Part shown: positions 36,350 to 46,723 of the stretch, piece after piece
Numbering within the stretch: position 1 is the first letter of the stretch
Layout of the letters: every line of letters begins with the position of its first letter
DNA from: Actinomycetes bacterium
Lineage (GTDB): Bacteria > Actinomycetota > Acidimicrobiia > Acidimicrobiales > Acidimicrobiaceae
Reading direction: 5' to 3'
Length of the DNA stretch: 64,000 bases
Assembly (NCBI GenBank): GCA_021799035.1
Contig: JAJZBG010000002.1
Span: forward strand, 41,844 to 105,843
Notes under the pieces: model-generated
Told to the model about the DNA's origin: nothing
Database searches by the model: none
Seen by the model: the letters and a program-made list of their open reading frames with translations, nothing else
Position numbers and translations under genes: made by a program

Positions 36350-37428
36350 GTCCTAGAAGAGAACTGATTTCGAATGCAGAAGTCCATGATTCTGACTCAT
36401 CTGATCTGTCAAAGCGCAAACTCAGTCCCGAGCTTCAAGAGTTCGAAGCTTCAGTGGAAAGCTCATTGCGCCCCATGTCTTTGGCGGAGTTCGTAGGGCA
36501 GGAGGATCTCAAGGGCCATCTGCAAATAGTCTTGGAAGCGGCTAGGAAGCGGGGTCAGGCGGCTGACCATTTTCTATTTGCGGGTCCCCCGGGGCTGGGC
36601 AAGACATCTCTAGCTTCAATTGTTGCGCATGAAATGGGCACTGGCTTCAGAGTGACATCCGGGCCGGCGTTGCTCCGTGGTGGGGACCTGGCCGCAATAC
36701 TCACATCGCTTCACCCTGGCGACGTACTTTTCATTGATGAGATTCATCGCCTTTCCACTGCGGTTGCCGAGATTCTCTATCCCGCCATGGAGGATTTCAA
36801 GCTTGACATAGTGATTGGTGAAGGTCCGACAGCGAGATCGATAAGGTTGGATCTTCCGGAGTTTACCCTGGTTGGCGCCACGACCAGGACAGGCATGATT
36901 ACAGGTCCGTTGCGTGACAGGTTTGGATTCGTGGCAAGGCTTGATTATTACAAAGTTGAGGAACTGAAGGCTATTGTTGAGAGGTCTAGCCGGATTCTTG
37001 GGGTAGAGGCGGACGAGGATGGTGCAAGAGAGATCGCCTCCAGATCGCGTGGGACACCCCGTCTTGCCAATCGCCTGTTGCGAAGAGTCAGGGATTACGT
37101 TGAGGTCAAGGCGGATGGAAGAATTAACAGGAAGACGGCATGCGAGGGGCTTGAAGTCTTCGGAGTGGATGAGTTGGGCCTCGACAAGGTCGATCGTGCA
37201 ATACTCGACACGTTGTGTAGGACTTATTCCGGCAGACCTGTCGGGCTGTCGACCCTTGCGGTTACCGTTGGAGAACAGCCTGAGACCATCGAGGATGTTT
37301 ACGAGCCATTTTTGATGCAGCGCGGGCTTCTTGTTAGAACCCCAAGGGGAAGAATCCCAGGCCCACTCGCGTGGCGTCACCTTGGCCTGGAAGTTCCGCA
37401 GGGCGTTGCTTCACTATTTGGCGACTAG
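36346..37428 (+). CDS. ruvB: Holliday junction branch-migration ATPase RuvB
   Basis: The 360-residue AAA+ motor has [20 protein letters not shown], Walker [13 protein letters not shown], Walker [12 protein letters not shown], sensor [18 protein letters not shown] and the C-terminal winged-helix [12 protein letters not shown]. An N-terminal extension of about 30 residues, rich in Ser and Asp, is longer than usual. The GTG start overlaps the ruvA stop. Confidence 0.97.
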   Translation: MSPRRELISNAEVHDSDSSDLSKRKLSPELQEFEASVESSLRPMSLAEFVGQEDLKGHLQIVLEAARKRGQAADHFLFAGPPGLGKTSLASIVAHEMGTGFRVTSGPALLRGGDLAAILTSLHPGDVLFIDEIHRLSTAVAEILYPAMEDFKLDIVIGEGPTARSIRLDLPEFTLVGATTRTGMITGPLRDRFGFVARLDYYKVEELKAIVERSSRILGVEADEDGAREIASRSRGTPRLANRLLRRVRDYVEVKADGRINRKTACEGLEVFGVDELGLDKVDRAILDTLCRTYSGRPVGLSTLAVTVGEQPETIEDVYEPFLMQRGLLVRTPRGRIPGPLAWRHLGLEVPQGVASLFGD

Positions 37429-37565
37429 CCAGGCGAGGGCTTTCTCCTTTTACAGTCTCGGTGGTACAGTAATGAACCGCGGTCTGTGTCAGAGTATGGA
37501 TTTCATTCTTATTTATATTGCGCTGGTCAGGCTGCTGGGGGATTCCAGGAATAGATTGAGGTGAA

Positions 37566-38861
37566 GTGATGGACCAAGAAGAGATGCTAGCTCGGCATAG
37601 GAGAGTGCTTCCCAAATGGCTTGCACTCTACTATTCGGATCCTATCGAGCTGGTGTCTGGGCATGGTTGCCGGGTTAGGGATTCAGCAGGTCGGGAGTAT
37701 CTCGATTTTTTTGGTGGAATTCTCACAACGATGACGGGCCATTCGGTTCCTGAAGTAGTTGATGCTCTCCGCCAACAGGCAGCGAAGCTAATTCATTCCT
37801 CCACTCTTTATCTGATTACTCCCATGATTGAGTTGGCCGAGGAGATATCGAGACTTTCGGGAATTCCAGATGCAAAGGTGTTTTTTACCACTTCAGGCAC
37901 AGAGGCCAATGACACAGCGCTTCTGCTCGCCAGTTGTTTTAGGAATTCAAACAATGTTTTTGCTGTGAGGGGAAGCTACCACGGGCGCTCGCTGCTTTCA
38001 ATGTCTGTGACTGGCAATCCGGGCTATTCGCCGTCGAGTTTTTACCCTCTGAATGTGTCATACATTCTTGGGGGATCGAGGCTGCGTGGTCCGTTGGCTG
38101 GATTGTCAGATGAGGAGTACTGCACTAGAGGAGTTGAAGATCTGAGGGACCTCATCTCAAACGGTGTGGGCGGGAAAGTCGCAGCACTGATTGCAGAGCC
38201 AATACAAGGTGTGGGCGGTTTCAATCTTCCGCCCGACGGCTATTTCGGGACGATCAAAGACGTTCTCGACGAATACGGAATCCTTTTCATCTCAGACGAG
38301 GTTCAGACGGGTTGGGGCAGGACGGGCGAACACTTCTGGGGGTACCAAGCTCACCAGATTGTGCCCGATATCTTGACTTTTGCAAAAGGAATCGGAAATG
38401 GCCTAGCTCTAGCTGGAGTTGTGGCGCGAGCGGAGATAATGGATTCATTGCCGGGATCCTCAATTTCCACCTTTGGCGGCTCGCCACTTGCCACTTCAGC
38501 AGGAATTGCCAACCTTCGGTACTTGCTAGACAATGATCTGCAAGGAAATGCTTTGCGTGTAGGTGCGCGAATGATGTCAAGGCTCCAGGAAGAGCTGGCA
38601 GGGTCTACGCTCGTTGGTGAGGTCAGGGGCAAGGGCTTGATGATAGGTGTGGAGATCGTAGATTCCCGACAGTCTCCCTATGCACTTGGTGCATCCATGG
38701 TCCTTGAGGAGGCACGGTCTTTGGGTCTTCTCATAGGGAAGGGGGGGGTCGAAGGAAATGTTCTTAGGATATCGCCCCCGCTCTCGGTGACTGCCGGAGA
38801 AGCAGATGAAGGCACATCAATTGTATTGGAAGCCATTCGGAGAGTCGCAGCGAAGAGCTAG
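37566..38861 (+). CDS. Class III aminotransferase, GabT-like
   Basis: The 431-residue PLP enzyme has YLDFFGGILTTMTGHSVPEV, TSGTEANDTALLLA, SYHGRS, the cofactor Asp in LFISDEVQTGWGRTG and the lysine in TFAKGIGNG. It is a fold-type I omega-amino or 4-aminobutyrate aminotransferase. It lies between ruvB and yajC, where gabT is found in M. tuberculosis, which favours GABA as substrate. Sequence alone does not fix the substrate, and alanine-glyoxylate aminotransferase 2-like activity remains possible. A 137-bp spacer separates it from ruvB. Confidence 0.85.
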   Translation: MMDQEEMLARHRRVLPKWLALYYSDPIELVSGHGCRVRDSAGREYLDFFGGILTTMTGHSVPEVVDALRQQAAKLIHSSTLYLITPMIELAEEISRLSGIPDAKVFFTTSGTEANDTALLLASCFRNSNNVFAVRGSYHGRSLLSMSVTGNPGYSPSSFYPLNVSYILGGSRLRGPLAGLSDEEYCTRGVEDLRDLISNGVGGKVAALIAEPIQGVGGFNLPPDGYFGTIKDVLDEYGILFISDEVQTGWGRTGEHFWGYQAHQIVPDILTFAKGIGNGLALAGVVARAEIMDSLPGSSISTFGGSPLATSAGIANLRYLLDNDLQGNALRVGARMMSRLQEELAGSTLVGEVRGKGLMIGVEIVDSRQSPYALGASMVLEEARSLGLLIGKGGVEGNVLRISPPLSVTAGEADEGTSIVLEAIRRVAAKS

Positions 38862-38890
38862 CCGAGGTCGTTGAAGGGGAGACGCCTGAG

Positions 38891-38950
38891 ATGAACCTTT
38901 TCGGGTTGCGCTCTGTGGTAGCTTTGCGCCTTATGGCATCTGGCACGTGA
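38891..38950 (+). CDS. Doubtful 19-codon ORF upstream of yajC
   Basis: ATG 38891 opens a frame of 19 codons (MNLFGLRSVVALRLMASGT) ending in TGA. GGGGAG lies about 9 bases upstream. It sits in the 167-bp gap between the aminotransferase gene and yajC. No family is recognised and it may be noise; a short leader peptide is the only alternative I can suggest. Confidence 0.15.
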   Translation: MNLFGLRSVVALRLMASGT

Positions 38951-39028
38951 AAGCTCGTGAGGGATACCTGTAGTTCTACTGTAAGGAATTAGTATTTTAT
39001 ATTGTCCATCTGACACGGAGTACTTTCA

Positions 39029-39496
39029 GTGAGTTTAATTCTACCGATCCTGATATTCGCCATTTTCTATTTCTTCATCATCAGACCCAAGCAGGCAAAG
39101 CTAAAGGCTGCTCAGGCAGAGCAGCAACGGTTTGTCGAAGGGGATCGAGTCTTGACGAGGTCTGGGATTTATGGGCGCGTAAGTAGGATCTCGCAAGATC
39201 TGGCCATAGTCGAGGTTGCGCCAGGCGTGGAGCTTGTCTTCGACCGACGCAGCGTGGTCAAGGCGCCTGAGTCCGTAGACGTCGAAGATCAGCTTTCCGA
39301 GGATGGCCTTTCATCCAGCTTTTCAGACGATGATTTCTCCCAGCTGCATGACCACCTTGAATCACACGCATCAAGCTCGTCGGAGTTCGATATTGACGCC
39401 CCCGCGCGCGATGATGACTTCGAAGCTGAAGGCGGCAACAACACACACGCCGGCGACGACGAGTTGCACCAGCCTGGCGATGAAGGGCAACGCTAA
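39029..39496 (+). CDS. yajC: Sec translocase accessory protein YajC, with acidic His-containing tail
   Basis: The 155-residue protein has one N-terminal membrane helix (about 3-20, IFYFFIIRPKQAK) and the small YajC domain EGDRVLTRSGIYGRVSRI to about residue 85. The rest is a low-complexity acidic tail with Asp, Glu, Ser and several His, about 60 residues longer than many YajC proteins. YajC associates with SecD and SecF, which follow downstream. The start is GTG with GGAG nine bases upstream. Confidence 0.9.
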   Translation: MSLILPILIFAIFYFFIIRPKQAKLKAAQAEQQRFVEGDRVLTRSGIYGRVSRISQDLAIVEVAPGVELVFDRRSVVKAPESVDVEDQLSEDGLSSSFSDDDFSQLHDHLESHASSSSEFDIDAPARDDDFEAEGGNNTHAGDDELHQPGDEGQR

Positions 39497-39820
39497 TAGG
39501 TTTGGTGGCGGAGAATCTGGCGCGATGCTAGACAAGTAGTTCTGGCATTTGCTGCCAACCTTGAGCTTCTGCCGGGCTTGAGTCCAGCTTCGCAATGTTT
39601 GACTTGGTAAAGTTGTCGATTGTCGGTAGATCATAAGCAAAGTTATTTTGGGGTTTTATGTGCCGGAATCGGTCTTCTTCTTGATGGAGCGATTCCGTTT
39701 TGCGCCACATGCGTTTATGACTCTGTATACCGATTGTTCGAGGGGCGTCTAGATAGTAGTGTTTAAGAGTTTGCTAGAGGCGGGCTTGCCCGATGTGAAT
39801 CTGAAAGACAGAAATAAGCT
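39497..39820. other. Intergenic stretch between yajC and secD
   Basis: About 320 bases without a supported gene. I see AT-rich parts near 39590-39670 and 39740-39790 that could hold a promoter for secD, but no clear -35/-10 pair. No tRNA-like fold was recognised. Confidence 0.4.
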
Positions 39821-41272
39821 ATGAAGCGTTCGAACATTATTTTGGTTGTCGCGACAATTCTGATTTCAATTGGCGCGTTTATCGGGGTACTTCTGGCAAA
39901 TTATTCTCCGGTGTTAGGTCTGGATCTGCAGGGTGGCGCTTCAGTGGTTTATAAGCCGGCACACCCCGTCACCAAGGCAACTCTGGACCAGACTATTTCC
40001 ATAATCCGAAATCGCGTTGACGCGCTTGGGATTACGTCGCCGAATATCTCCCAGCAAGGGAACAATATCGTTGTTCAGCTTCCTGGCGTTAAAGACGCTC
40101 AGAGAGCGCTGCAGATTGTCGGTCAGACTGCACAACTCTCATTTAGAATCGTGCTCTGTCAGGTGCCTGCCTACACCCCAGCTCCAAAAGGGGCAACGAT
40201 ACCAGCCTCAGACAAGGCCCTGACTTGCCCAACAACTCAGGCAGAGTCCACAGCTATGGCATACGTCCCAACGACGCCGGTGACGAATGTGTCGGACACC
40301 AAGAATGCCCTTTTGCCAATCAAAGGAACTACTACCGCACGATACATTGTTGGGCCGTCACTGTTGACTGGATCTGCACTGAAGAGCGCATATGCGGGTG
40401 TCGACTCAAGCGGAAACTGGATTGTGAACTTCACGCTCACCTCTGCGGGCTCGCCAAAGTTCGATGCAATTGCGACTAAATACTATCAGCAGCAGCTTGC
40501 CGTAGTCCTCGACGGGATCGTCGAGTCTGCACCGACAATTAATGCGAAGACATTTGGTGGCCAAGGCCAGATTTCTGGCAGCTTTACGCAGACCCAGGCT
40601 CAGGATCTCGCTCTTGTGCTGTCGTATGGCGCACTGCCAGTGCAGCTTCAGCAGCAGACGGTTCAAACTGTTTCACCGACTTTGGGTGCTTCCTCACTGA
40701 AGGCGGGTGTCCTGGCTGGCCTGATCGGTCTTGCGGCGGTCATGCTATACACAATCCTTTATTACAGGCTTCTGGGGATTGTCGTTGTCTTGGGTCTTGG
40801 CACAACTGCAGCTCTACTTTGGGCAATAGTGTCTTACCTGGGGCATGCTTCGGGCCTCAGTCTCGATCTTTCAGGCGTGACTGGGTTGATAGTGTCCGTA
40901 GGGGTGACGGTTGACTCTTATATAGTGTTTTTTGAGCGCTTGAAAGATGAGGTGAGGGCCGGCAAGACGATCAGGTCGTCAGTCGACAAAGGCTTCAAGA
41001 GAGCGTTCAGGACAATAATTGCCGCCGATGCCGTGTCATTCATCGGTGCGCTGCTTCTGTATTTGCTTAGCATCGGGCCTGTCCGAGGCTTTGCATTCTT
41101 TCTCGGCTTGTCCACTCTCCTGGATGTCATCACGGCATATGTCTTCACAAGGCCGCTTGTTATAATCCTCGGTCAGTGGTCTCGAGTCACGGGACCGGGG
41201 TTTTGGGGTATGGCTCGTGGCCTAGGTTCTGGAAGCGCTGGAGTGCCTGCACCCGCCGGTGCATCGAGTTAG
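39821..41272 (+). CDS. secD: Protein translocase subunit SecD
   Basis: The 483-residue membrane protein starts with a membrane helix followed by LGLDLQGGASVVYK, the SecD D1 motif. A periplasmic-side domain has IIRNRVDALGITSPNI, and about five further helices carry GLIVSVGVTVDSYIVFFERLKDEVRAGK. It uses the proton gradient to support late steps of SecYEG export. A short Ala/Pro/Gly tail ends the protein. secF follows after 49 bp. Confidence 0.96.
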   Translation: MKRSNIILVVATILISIGAFIGVLLANYSPVLGLDLQGGASVVYKPAHPVTKATLDQTISIIRNRVDALGITSPNISQQGNNIVVQLPGVKDAQRALQIVGQTAQLSFRIVLCQVPAYTPAPKGATIPASDKALTCPTTQAESTAMAYVPTTPVTNVSDTKNALLPIKGTTTARYIVGPSLLTGSALKSAYAGVDSSGNWIVNFTLTSAGSPKFDAIATKYYQQQLAVVLDGIVESAPTINAKTFGGQGQISGSFTQTQAQDLALVLSYGALPVQLQQQTVQTVSPTLGASSLKAGVLAGLIGLAAVMLYTILYYRLLGIVVVLGLGTTAALLWAIVSYLGHASGLSLDLSGVTGLIVSVGVTVDSYIVFFERLKDEVRAGKTIRSSVDKGFKRAFRTIIAADAVSFIGALLLYLLSIGPVRGFAFFLGLSTLLDVITAYVFTRPLVIILGQWSRVTGPGFWGMARGLGSGSAGVPAPAGASS

Positions 41273-41321
41273 GCGAGTTGATGGTCGCAACGAAACAGAT
41301 CGGGTTTGGAGAATTCGGAGA

Positions 41322-42512
41322 ATGAAGCAAGGTTTCAGTCTAAGGAGAGGGTTCGGGAGGCTTTTCAGGGGCGAGACCGACATCAACTTCATAGGTCACA
41401 CTAGGCGCTGGTTTGCAATATCTGGTGTAGTGATTATCCTGGGGATCATTTCTCTGGGGATCCGTGGGTTAAATTTCGGCATTGATTTTCGTGGAGGTGT
41501 CTCCTGGGAGGTCCCGTCCTCGGCCCTTTCCGTGAACCAAGCGAGATCTGCCATCACACCCTACGGTTTGTCCTCAGCTACAATCGTTTCGCTAGGAGGG
41601 GGGGGAAGCCGAACTGTCCAGGTGCAGGCAGACCTGAATACCTTGTCGCAGAGCCAGAAAACTGCTAAGGAGCAGGCTGTATCTGCAGCACTGGCCAAAG
41701 CTGCTCATGTGAACGTCAATCAGGTATCGCTTACCGACGTTGGCCCCACTTGGGGAGGGGAGATCACTTCAAAGGCAATAACGGCCTTGATCTTCTTCTT
41801 CTTGGCGATAGCAGTATACATCTCGCTTCGATTTGAGCCGAAGATGGCAATTGCAGCACTTGTGGCAGTGGTTCATGACATCTTGGTAACCGTGGGAATT
41901 TACTCGATTTCAGGATTCCAGGTAACCCCTTCCACCGTGATTGCAGTTCTGACGATCCTTGGTTACTCCCTCTATGACACGGTTGTGGTTTTCGATCGGG
42001 TAAAGGAAAATATTGCCAATAGTGTTCAGGTTGGCCGAAAGACCTACTCCGATGCCGTGAATGACTCCGTCAATCAGGTTCTGGCAAGGTCTATAAACAC
42101 GTCCGTTGTGGCAATCATCCCAATACTTTCGGTCTTGATTGTCGGGGCATATATTTTGGGTGCAACCACGCTGGAGAACTTTGGTCTGGCTCTTTTCATC
42201 GGCCTTACAACCGGCGCATACTCGTCAATCTTCATTGCTTCTCCTATCCTCGCGTGGCTCAAAGAGAGGGAGCCGAGGTACAAGGTTCTCAGGCAGAACA
42301 TCAGTGCTGCACAGCAGAAGAGTGCGGCAAAGAGCGCAAAAGGAGCGAAAACCGAGGGGAAGGTTCCAGTCCCCGCAGGTGCGCGCGAGGATCTTTCGAA
42401 AGGAGCTGGACCTTCCGCTGGCGGCGGAAAGTCAAAGCTCGTGAGTGTGGACTCACTGCAAGGTTCGAGTAGACCATCGTCAAAGGGCAAGTCAAAAAGT
42501 CGTAGAAGATAG
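41322..42512 (+). CDS. secF: Protein translocase subunit SecF
   Basis: From ATG 41322 the protein has 396 residues. It contains GLNFGIDFRGGVSWEV, ALVAVVHDILVTVGIYS and TILGYSLYDTVVVFDRVKEN, the SecF signatures, within six membrane helices. The last 75 residues form a long basic tail rich in Lys, Ser, Gly and Ala, probably cytoplasmic and disordered. The frame is open to GTG 41259 inside secD, so the true start is uncertain by about 20 residues. Confidence 0.94.
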   Translation: MKQGFSLRRGFGRLFRGETDINFIGHTRRWFAISGVVIILGIISLGIRGLNFGIDFRGGVSWEVPSSALSVNQARSAITPYGLSSATIVSLGGGGSRTVQVQADLNTLSQSQKTAKEQAVSAALAKAAHVNVNQVSLTDVGPTWGGEITSKAITALIFFFLAIAVYISLRFEPKMAIAALVAVVHDILVTVGIYSISGFQVTPSTVIAVLTILGYSLYDTVVVFDRVKENIANSVQVGRKTYSDAVNDSVNQVLARSINTSVVAIIPILSVLIVGAYILGATTLENFGLALFIGLTTGAYSSIFIASPILAWLKEREPRYKVLRQNISAAQQKSAAKSAKGAKTEGKVPVPAGAREDLSKGAGPSAGGGKSKLVSVDSLQGSSRPSSKGKSKSRRR

Positions 42513-42581
42513 CACTGCACGACTTGCGCAATTGAAGTGCCATGCAGAGCACCAGATTGAAGCAGTAGTAGAATTTTAGAT

Positions 42582-44780
42582 ATGGGTAATGGCGTGGCCG
42601 AACGTGTTGTGAGTGAGACTCCTGGCATTGAGCGTCTTCTCGACGCATACCGGGTTCGCCATCCTGACAATTCTATGGACCTGATAGAGAAGGCGTGGCA
42701 TGGCTCGATTGCTGCGCATGGCGGTCAGGTGCGGGCATCTGGTGAGCCTTACTTCGTTCATCCATACGGCGTAGCCAGAATTGTGGCTGGACTTGGAGTC
42801 GACGACATCACGATTGCCGCTGCGCTTCTCCATGACTCTGTCGAGGATACAAATCTAAGCATCGAGGAGCTGGCGAATCTATATGATCCCGCAGTTGCGG
42901 CAATCGTAGATGGTGTAACCAAGCTGGATAGGCTCAGCTTCGAATCGAAGGAGGCGCAACAGGCTGCATCAATGCGAAAGATGCTGCTTGCGATGGCTAA
43001 AGATCCGCGGGTTCTCGTAATCAAGCTTGCGGATCGGCTGCACAACATGAAGACCATCGGGGCGCTGCCAGAGTGGAAGCAGAGGCGCACCGCTCAGGAG
43101 ACTCTGGACATTTATGCGCCTCTTGCACACCGTCTGGGCATTCAGGAGATCCGGTGGCAGCTCGAAGACTTGGCTTTCGCAACGCTACATCCTCGGCGGT
43201 ATGCGGAGATCGACAGGATGGTCAGCTCCAGGAACCCGGAGCGGGAGCAGTACCTCGATACAGTGCTCAAGGCTGCGAAGGACCGTCTTGATGAGGTAGG
43301 CATCAAAGCAGAGGTATCTGGGCGCCCAAAGCACCTTTGGTCAATCTACGAGAAGATGGTTGTTAAGGCCAAGGAATTCGATGACATCTACGACATCATC
43401 GGGATCAGGGTGATTACCGAAACTGAGAAGGACTGCTGGGCTGCTCTTGGCGTTGTGCATTCGATTTGGTCTCCAGTTCCCGGCAGGTTCAAGGACTACA
43501 TCAACTCGCCAAAATTTAATCTCTACCAATCCCTGCATACGACCGTTGTGTCCCACGGCGGCAATCCTTTGGAGATTCAGATCCGAACCCAGGATATGCA
43601 TCGGCGGGCGGAATTCGGTGTCGCGGCGCACTGGGGTTATAAGGAAGGCTCTTCGAAGGATGAGATCGCATGGTTGAATAGGATCGTTGACTGGCAAAAG
43701 GATACCCCGGACCCTGCAGAGTTCCTAGAGTCTTTGAGAATTGACCTGGAGCTTGATGAGGTTTACGTGTTTTCGCCAAAGGGAAAGGTCATAACTCTGC
43801 CAGCGGGTGCAACTCCCATCGATTTCGCATATTCGATTCACACAGAAGTGGGGCACAGATGCATAGGCGCCAAAGTCAACCAACGCCTTGTCCCACTTGA
43901 TTCGAAGCTTAAGAGCGGAGACACTGTAGAGATCTTCACGTCGAAGGTTCAGAATGCTGGACCGTCTCGAGACTGGCTCAAGATTGTTGTTACCCCTAGA
44001 GCTCGCAACAAGATTCGCCAGTGGTTTTCGAGGGAGCGACGGGAAGATGCCATCGAGTCGGGCAAAGATGAGCTCGCCAAGGCTATGCGCAAGGAGAATC
44101 TGCCCTCTCAAAAGCTTTCTGCGTCAGAGCCCATTGCTCACATTTCAGAAGCTCTCGGCTACACAGATCTAGAAGCTCTCTATGCTGCGATCGGCGAAGG
44201 GCATGTGAGCGCCAAGGCCGTCACCCAGCGTCTGGTTCGCGAACTCAACGGCGGCGATGGGGAAGATCAACTGCCATCGACGGTAACCTCCTCGCGAAGT
44301 CTCCATAGAAAGCGCAAAGGTGCGGGGGTTTACGTTGAGGGCTTGGACGATGTCATGATAAGGCTATCCAAGTGCTGTTCGCCGGTTCCAGGTGACGACA
44401 TCAGTGGTTTTGTGACTCGAGGGAGAGGCGTATCCGTTCACAGGACAGATTGCAGCAATGCTGTGGCACTTGCATCGTCAAACGAGGACAGGCTCATCGA
44501 GGTGGAATGGGACAGGGATACTACCGGCATATTCGCAGCTACCGTCGAGATCAAGGCTCTTGACAGGTCGCATCTCTTGGCAGATGTCACGCGAGTTTTG
44601 TCAGAGCATCATTTGAATATTCTTTCGAGCTCATCGCAAGCAGGGGCTGACAGGGTATCTCGAATGCGATTCGAGTTTGAGCTGGCAGACCCTAGCCATT
44701 TGGAGTCTGTTCTGGCCTCAATCAAAAGGCTGGATTCCGTATTCGACGCTTATAGGGTTCTGCCAGCTAAGGGCAGGTAG
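42582..44780 (+). CDS. rel: Bifunctional (p)ppGpp synthetase/hydrolase Rel
   Basis: The 732-residue protein has the HD hydrolase domain with HDSVEDTN near 84-91 and VLVIKLADRLHNM. The synthetase domain has YDIIGIRVITE, FKDYINSPKFNLYQSLHTTV and EIQIRTQDMHRRAEFGVAAHW. A TGS domain (VFSPKGKVITLPAGATPIDFAYSIH), a zinc-finger-like CCSPVPGDDISGFVTRGRG with a later HRTDC, and a C-terminal ACT domain follow. Both active sites look intact, so it should make and degrade the stringent-response alarmone. Its place after secF matches mycobacteria, although apt (usually between) is missing. Confidence 0.96.
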   Translation: MGNGVAERVVSETPGIERLLDAYRVRHPDNSMDLIEKAWHGSIAAHGGQVRASGEPYFVHPYGVARIVAGLGVDDITIAAALLHDSVEDTNLSIEELANLYDPAVAAIVDGVTKLDRLSFESKEAQQAASMRKMLLAMAKDPRVLVIKLADRLHNMKTIGALPEWKQRRTAQETLDIYAPLAHRLGIQEIRWQLEDLAFATLHPRRYAEIDRMVSSRNPEREQYLDTVLKAAKDRLDEVGIKAEVSGRPKHLWSIYEKMVVKAKEFDDIYDIIGIRVITETEKDCWAALGVVHSIWSPVPGRFKDYINSPKFNLYQSLHTTVVSHGGNPLEIQIRTQDMHRRAEFGVAAHWGYKEGSSKDEIAWLNRIVDWQKDTPDPAEFLESLRIDLELDEVYVFSPKGKVITLPAGATPIDFAYSIHTEVGHRCIGAKVNQRLVPLDSKLKSGDTVEIFTSKVQNAGPSRDWLKIVVTPRARNKIRQWFSRERREDAIESGKDELAKAMRKENLPSQKLSASEPIAHISEALGYTDLEALYAAIGEGHVSAKAVTQRLVRELNGGDGEDQLPSTVTSSRSLHRKRKGAGVYVEGLDDVMIRLSKCCSPVPGDDISGFVTRGRGVSVHRTDCSNAVALASSNEDRLIEVEWDRDTTGIFAATVEIKALDRSHLLADVTRVLSEHHLNILSSSSQAGADRVSRMRFEFELADPSHLESVLASIKRLDSVFDAYRVLPAKGR

Positions 44781-44913
44781 GCAGATCGTTGCCAACACTT
44801 CATACTGTTAGGGAATTTATCTGGTCATCTGTTCGATTGGCGACAAAGGTGCTTTAGGCTCAATTCCGTACTGTCCCACTTGCACCTAATGGATCCTCAA
44901 TACGGGAGTTGTC

Positions 44914-46695
44914 ATGGAGTCGAAGCCCAAAATGGAGAATAGTTTCGAAGCGAAGGGTCTTCGTAGTCATTACATCGCCAACCTCAGCCTGGACGATGTG
45001 GGCGAGAGGGTGGCCATTTGCGGATGGGTTGCTAGAGTTCGTGAGCACGGGGAGCACTTGGTCTTTGTGGACGTGCGTGATCGCACAGGATTGGTCCAGG
45101 TCGTTGCACATTCTTCGGTAGATCTTCGCTCGGAATACGTGGTCCAAGTCAACGGCCTTGTTTCAAGACGCCCTGTGGGGACTGAGAATCCGGCATTGGC
45201 AACAGGTGAGATTGAACTCGTTGAGACCGAGATTGAAATTCTTTCTCCGGCGGATCCGATTCCGTTTTCGGTTCAAGATCGCTCTGAAGTTGACGAGGCG
45301 ACGCGTCTGAGATTTCGCTACCTTGATCTTCGCAGGGACAGGATGCAGGAAAATCTTCGGATGCGTGCAAAGATAAACTCCGCGATAAGGGCTTCTATGG
45401 AGCGCCAGGGTTTCACAGAGATCGAGACCCCGTTGCTTTGGACGCCCACTCCAGAAGGCGCCCGGGAATTTGTAGTTCCTTCTCGCCTGCACCCTGGCTT
45501 GACCTACGTGCTGCCGCAGTCGCCACAGATTGCCAAGCAGCTGCTCATGGTAGCTGGATTCGATCGGTACTACCAGATAGCGCGGTGCCTGAGAGACGAA
45601 GACCTCAGAGCGGATAGGCAGTTTGAGTTCACCCAACTCGACTTGGAAGCCTCCTTTGTCACTCAGCGAGACATCATGAGTTTCATCTCAGATGCCGTTA
45701 TTGCAGCTTCGGCGGCAGCAGGCATCTCGGTCGATCACGAAATTGGTGAGATCACCTGGAGAGATTCCATGGATAAGTACGGCGTGGACAAGCCAGATCT
45801 GCGATATGGAAACGAGCTCATTGATGTGACACAGGTGTTTTCAGAGACTAGTGTCAGGGCCTTGAGCGCCCCTTGCCTTAAGGCTCTTGTGGCACCATAC
45901 CCATCTCATCTCTCGAGGTCCAAGCTGGACGATCTGGTCGATCGGGCCAAGGGATTGGGAGCAAAGGGACTTCTCTGGTTGAGGGTCGTTTCAGATACTG
46001 ACGGTGTCAGGTTGGATTCTCCAGTATCGAAATTCCTCACAGATCAAGAGTCAAAGGATCTCATAGCTGCCACCGGGGTTTCAGAAGGCGACGTCATTTT
46101 GATAGTGGGAGATGAATGGGCCAAGGCGTGCCAGGTGCTTGGCCAGCTAAGGATTGACCTCGCCAAGAGCGAGGCGGATCCCCGAGCGTACAAATTTGTG
46201 TGGGTCGTTGATTTTCCCTTATTCGAGGGGGTGGACGAGGACGGCCGGTTGATCTCGGCCCACCATCCTTTCACCATGCCGAACGAAGAGGACTTTCCCA
46301 AGCTTGACACCGATCCGCTGTCTGTAAGGTCGCAATCCTATGATCTTGTGCTCAACGGTTGGGAGTTGGGGTCAGGCAGCATAAGGATTCACCGAAGGGA
46401 CATTCAGTCGAAGATCTTTTCCTTATTGGGAATCGGATCCGAAGAGGCGAACAACCGTTTTGGTTTTCTTCTGGAGGCTTTCAAGTACGGAGCTCCTCCC
46501 CACGGTGGCTTTGCGTTCGGAATCGACCGGCTTGCCGCGCTCCTTGTGGGTGAGGAAAACATCCGCGAGGTAATCGCATTTCCAAAGACTCAGTCTGGAT
46601 CAGATCTGATGACGGGAGCGCCAAAAGAGGTTGAGAACAAAGTATGGGATTTGCTCGGATTGTCCGTTAGGCCGCAAAAGAAGGATCTGTCATAG
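44914..46695 (+). CDS. aspS: Aspartyl-tRNA synthetase
   Basis: The 593-residue class II synthetase has an N-terminal OB fold (VAICGWVARVREHGEHLVFVDVRDRTG), motif 2 ARCLRDEDLRADRQFEFTQLD, a bacterial GAD insertion (about 290-410) and motif 3 HGGFAFGIDRLAALL. It charges tRNA-Asp; whether it also charges tRNA-Asn cannot be told from sequence by eye. GGGAG lies five bases before ATG 44914. The 133-bp spacer after rel should hold its promoter, but no clear boxes are seen. Confidence 0.96.
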   Translation: MESKPKMENSFEAKGLRSHYIANLSLDDVGERVAICGWVARVREHGEHLVFVDVRDRTGLVQVVAHSSVDLRSEYVVQVNGLVSRRPVGTENPALATGEIELVETEIEILSPADPIPFSVQDRSEVDEATRLRFRYLDLRRDRMQENLRMRAKINSAIRASMERQGFTEIETPLLWTPTPEGAREFVVPSRLHPGLTYVLPQSPQIAKQLLMVAGFDRYYQIARCLRDEDLRADRQFEFTQLDLEASFVTQRDIMSFISDAVIAASAAAGISVDHEIGEITWRDSMDKYGVDKPDLRYGNELIDVTQVFSETSVRALSAPCLKALVAPYPSHLSRSKLDDLVDRAKGLGAKGLLWLRVVSDTDGVRLDSPVSKFLTDQESKDLIAATGVSEGDVILIVGDEWAKACQVLGQLRIDLAKSEADPRAYKFVWVVDFPLFEGVDEDGRLISAHHPFTMPNEEDFPKLDTDPLSVRSQSYDLVLNGWELGSGSIRIHRRDIQSKIFSLLGIGSEEANNRFGFLLEAFKYGAPPHGGFAFGIDRLAALLVGEENIREVIAFPKTQSGSDLMTGAPKEVENKVWDLLGLSVRPQKKDLS

Positions 46696-46723
46696 CGCCA
46701 GCCTTGTTCTATCAGGAGGGGAC

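Noticed and set aside
36616..37380. 254-codon minus-strand frame
   Set aside because: Antisense shadow of ruvB with no recognisable motifs.
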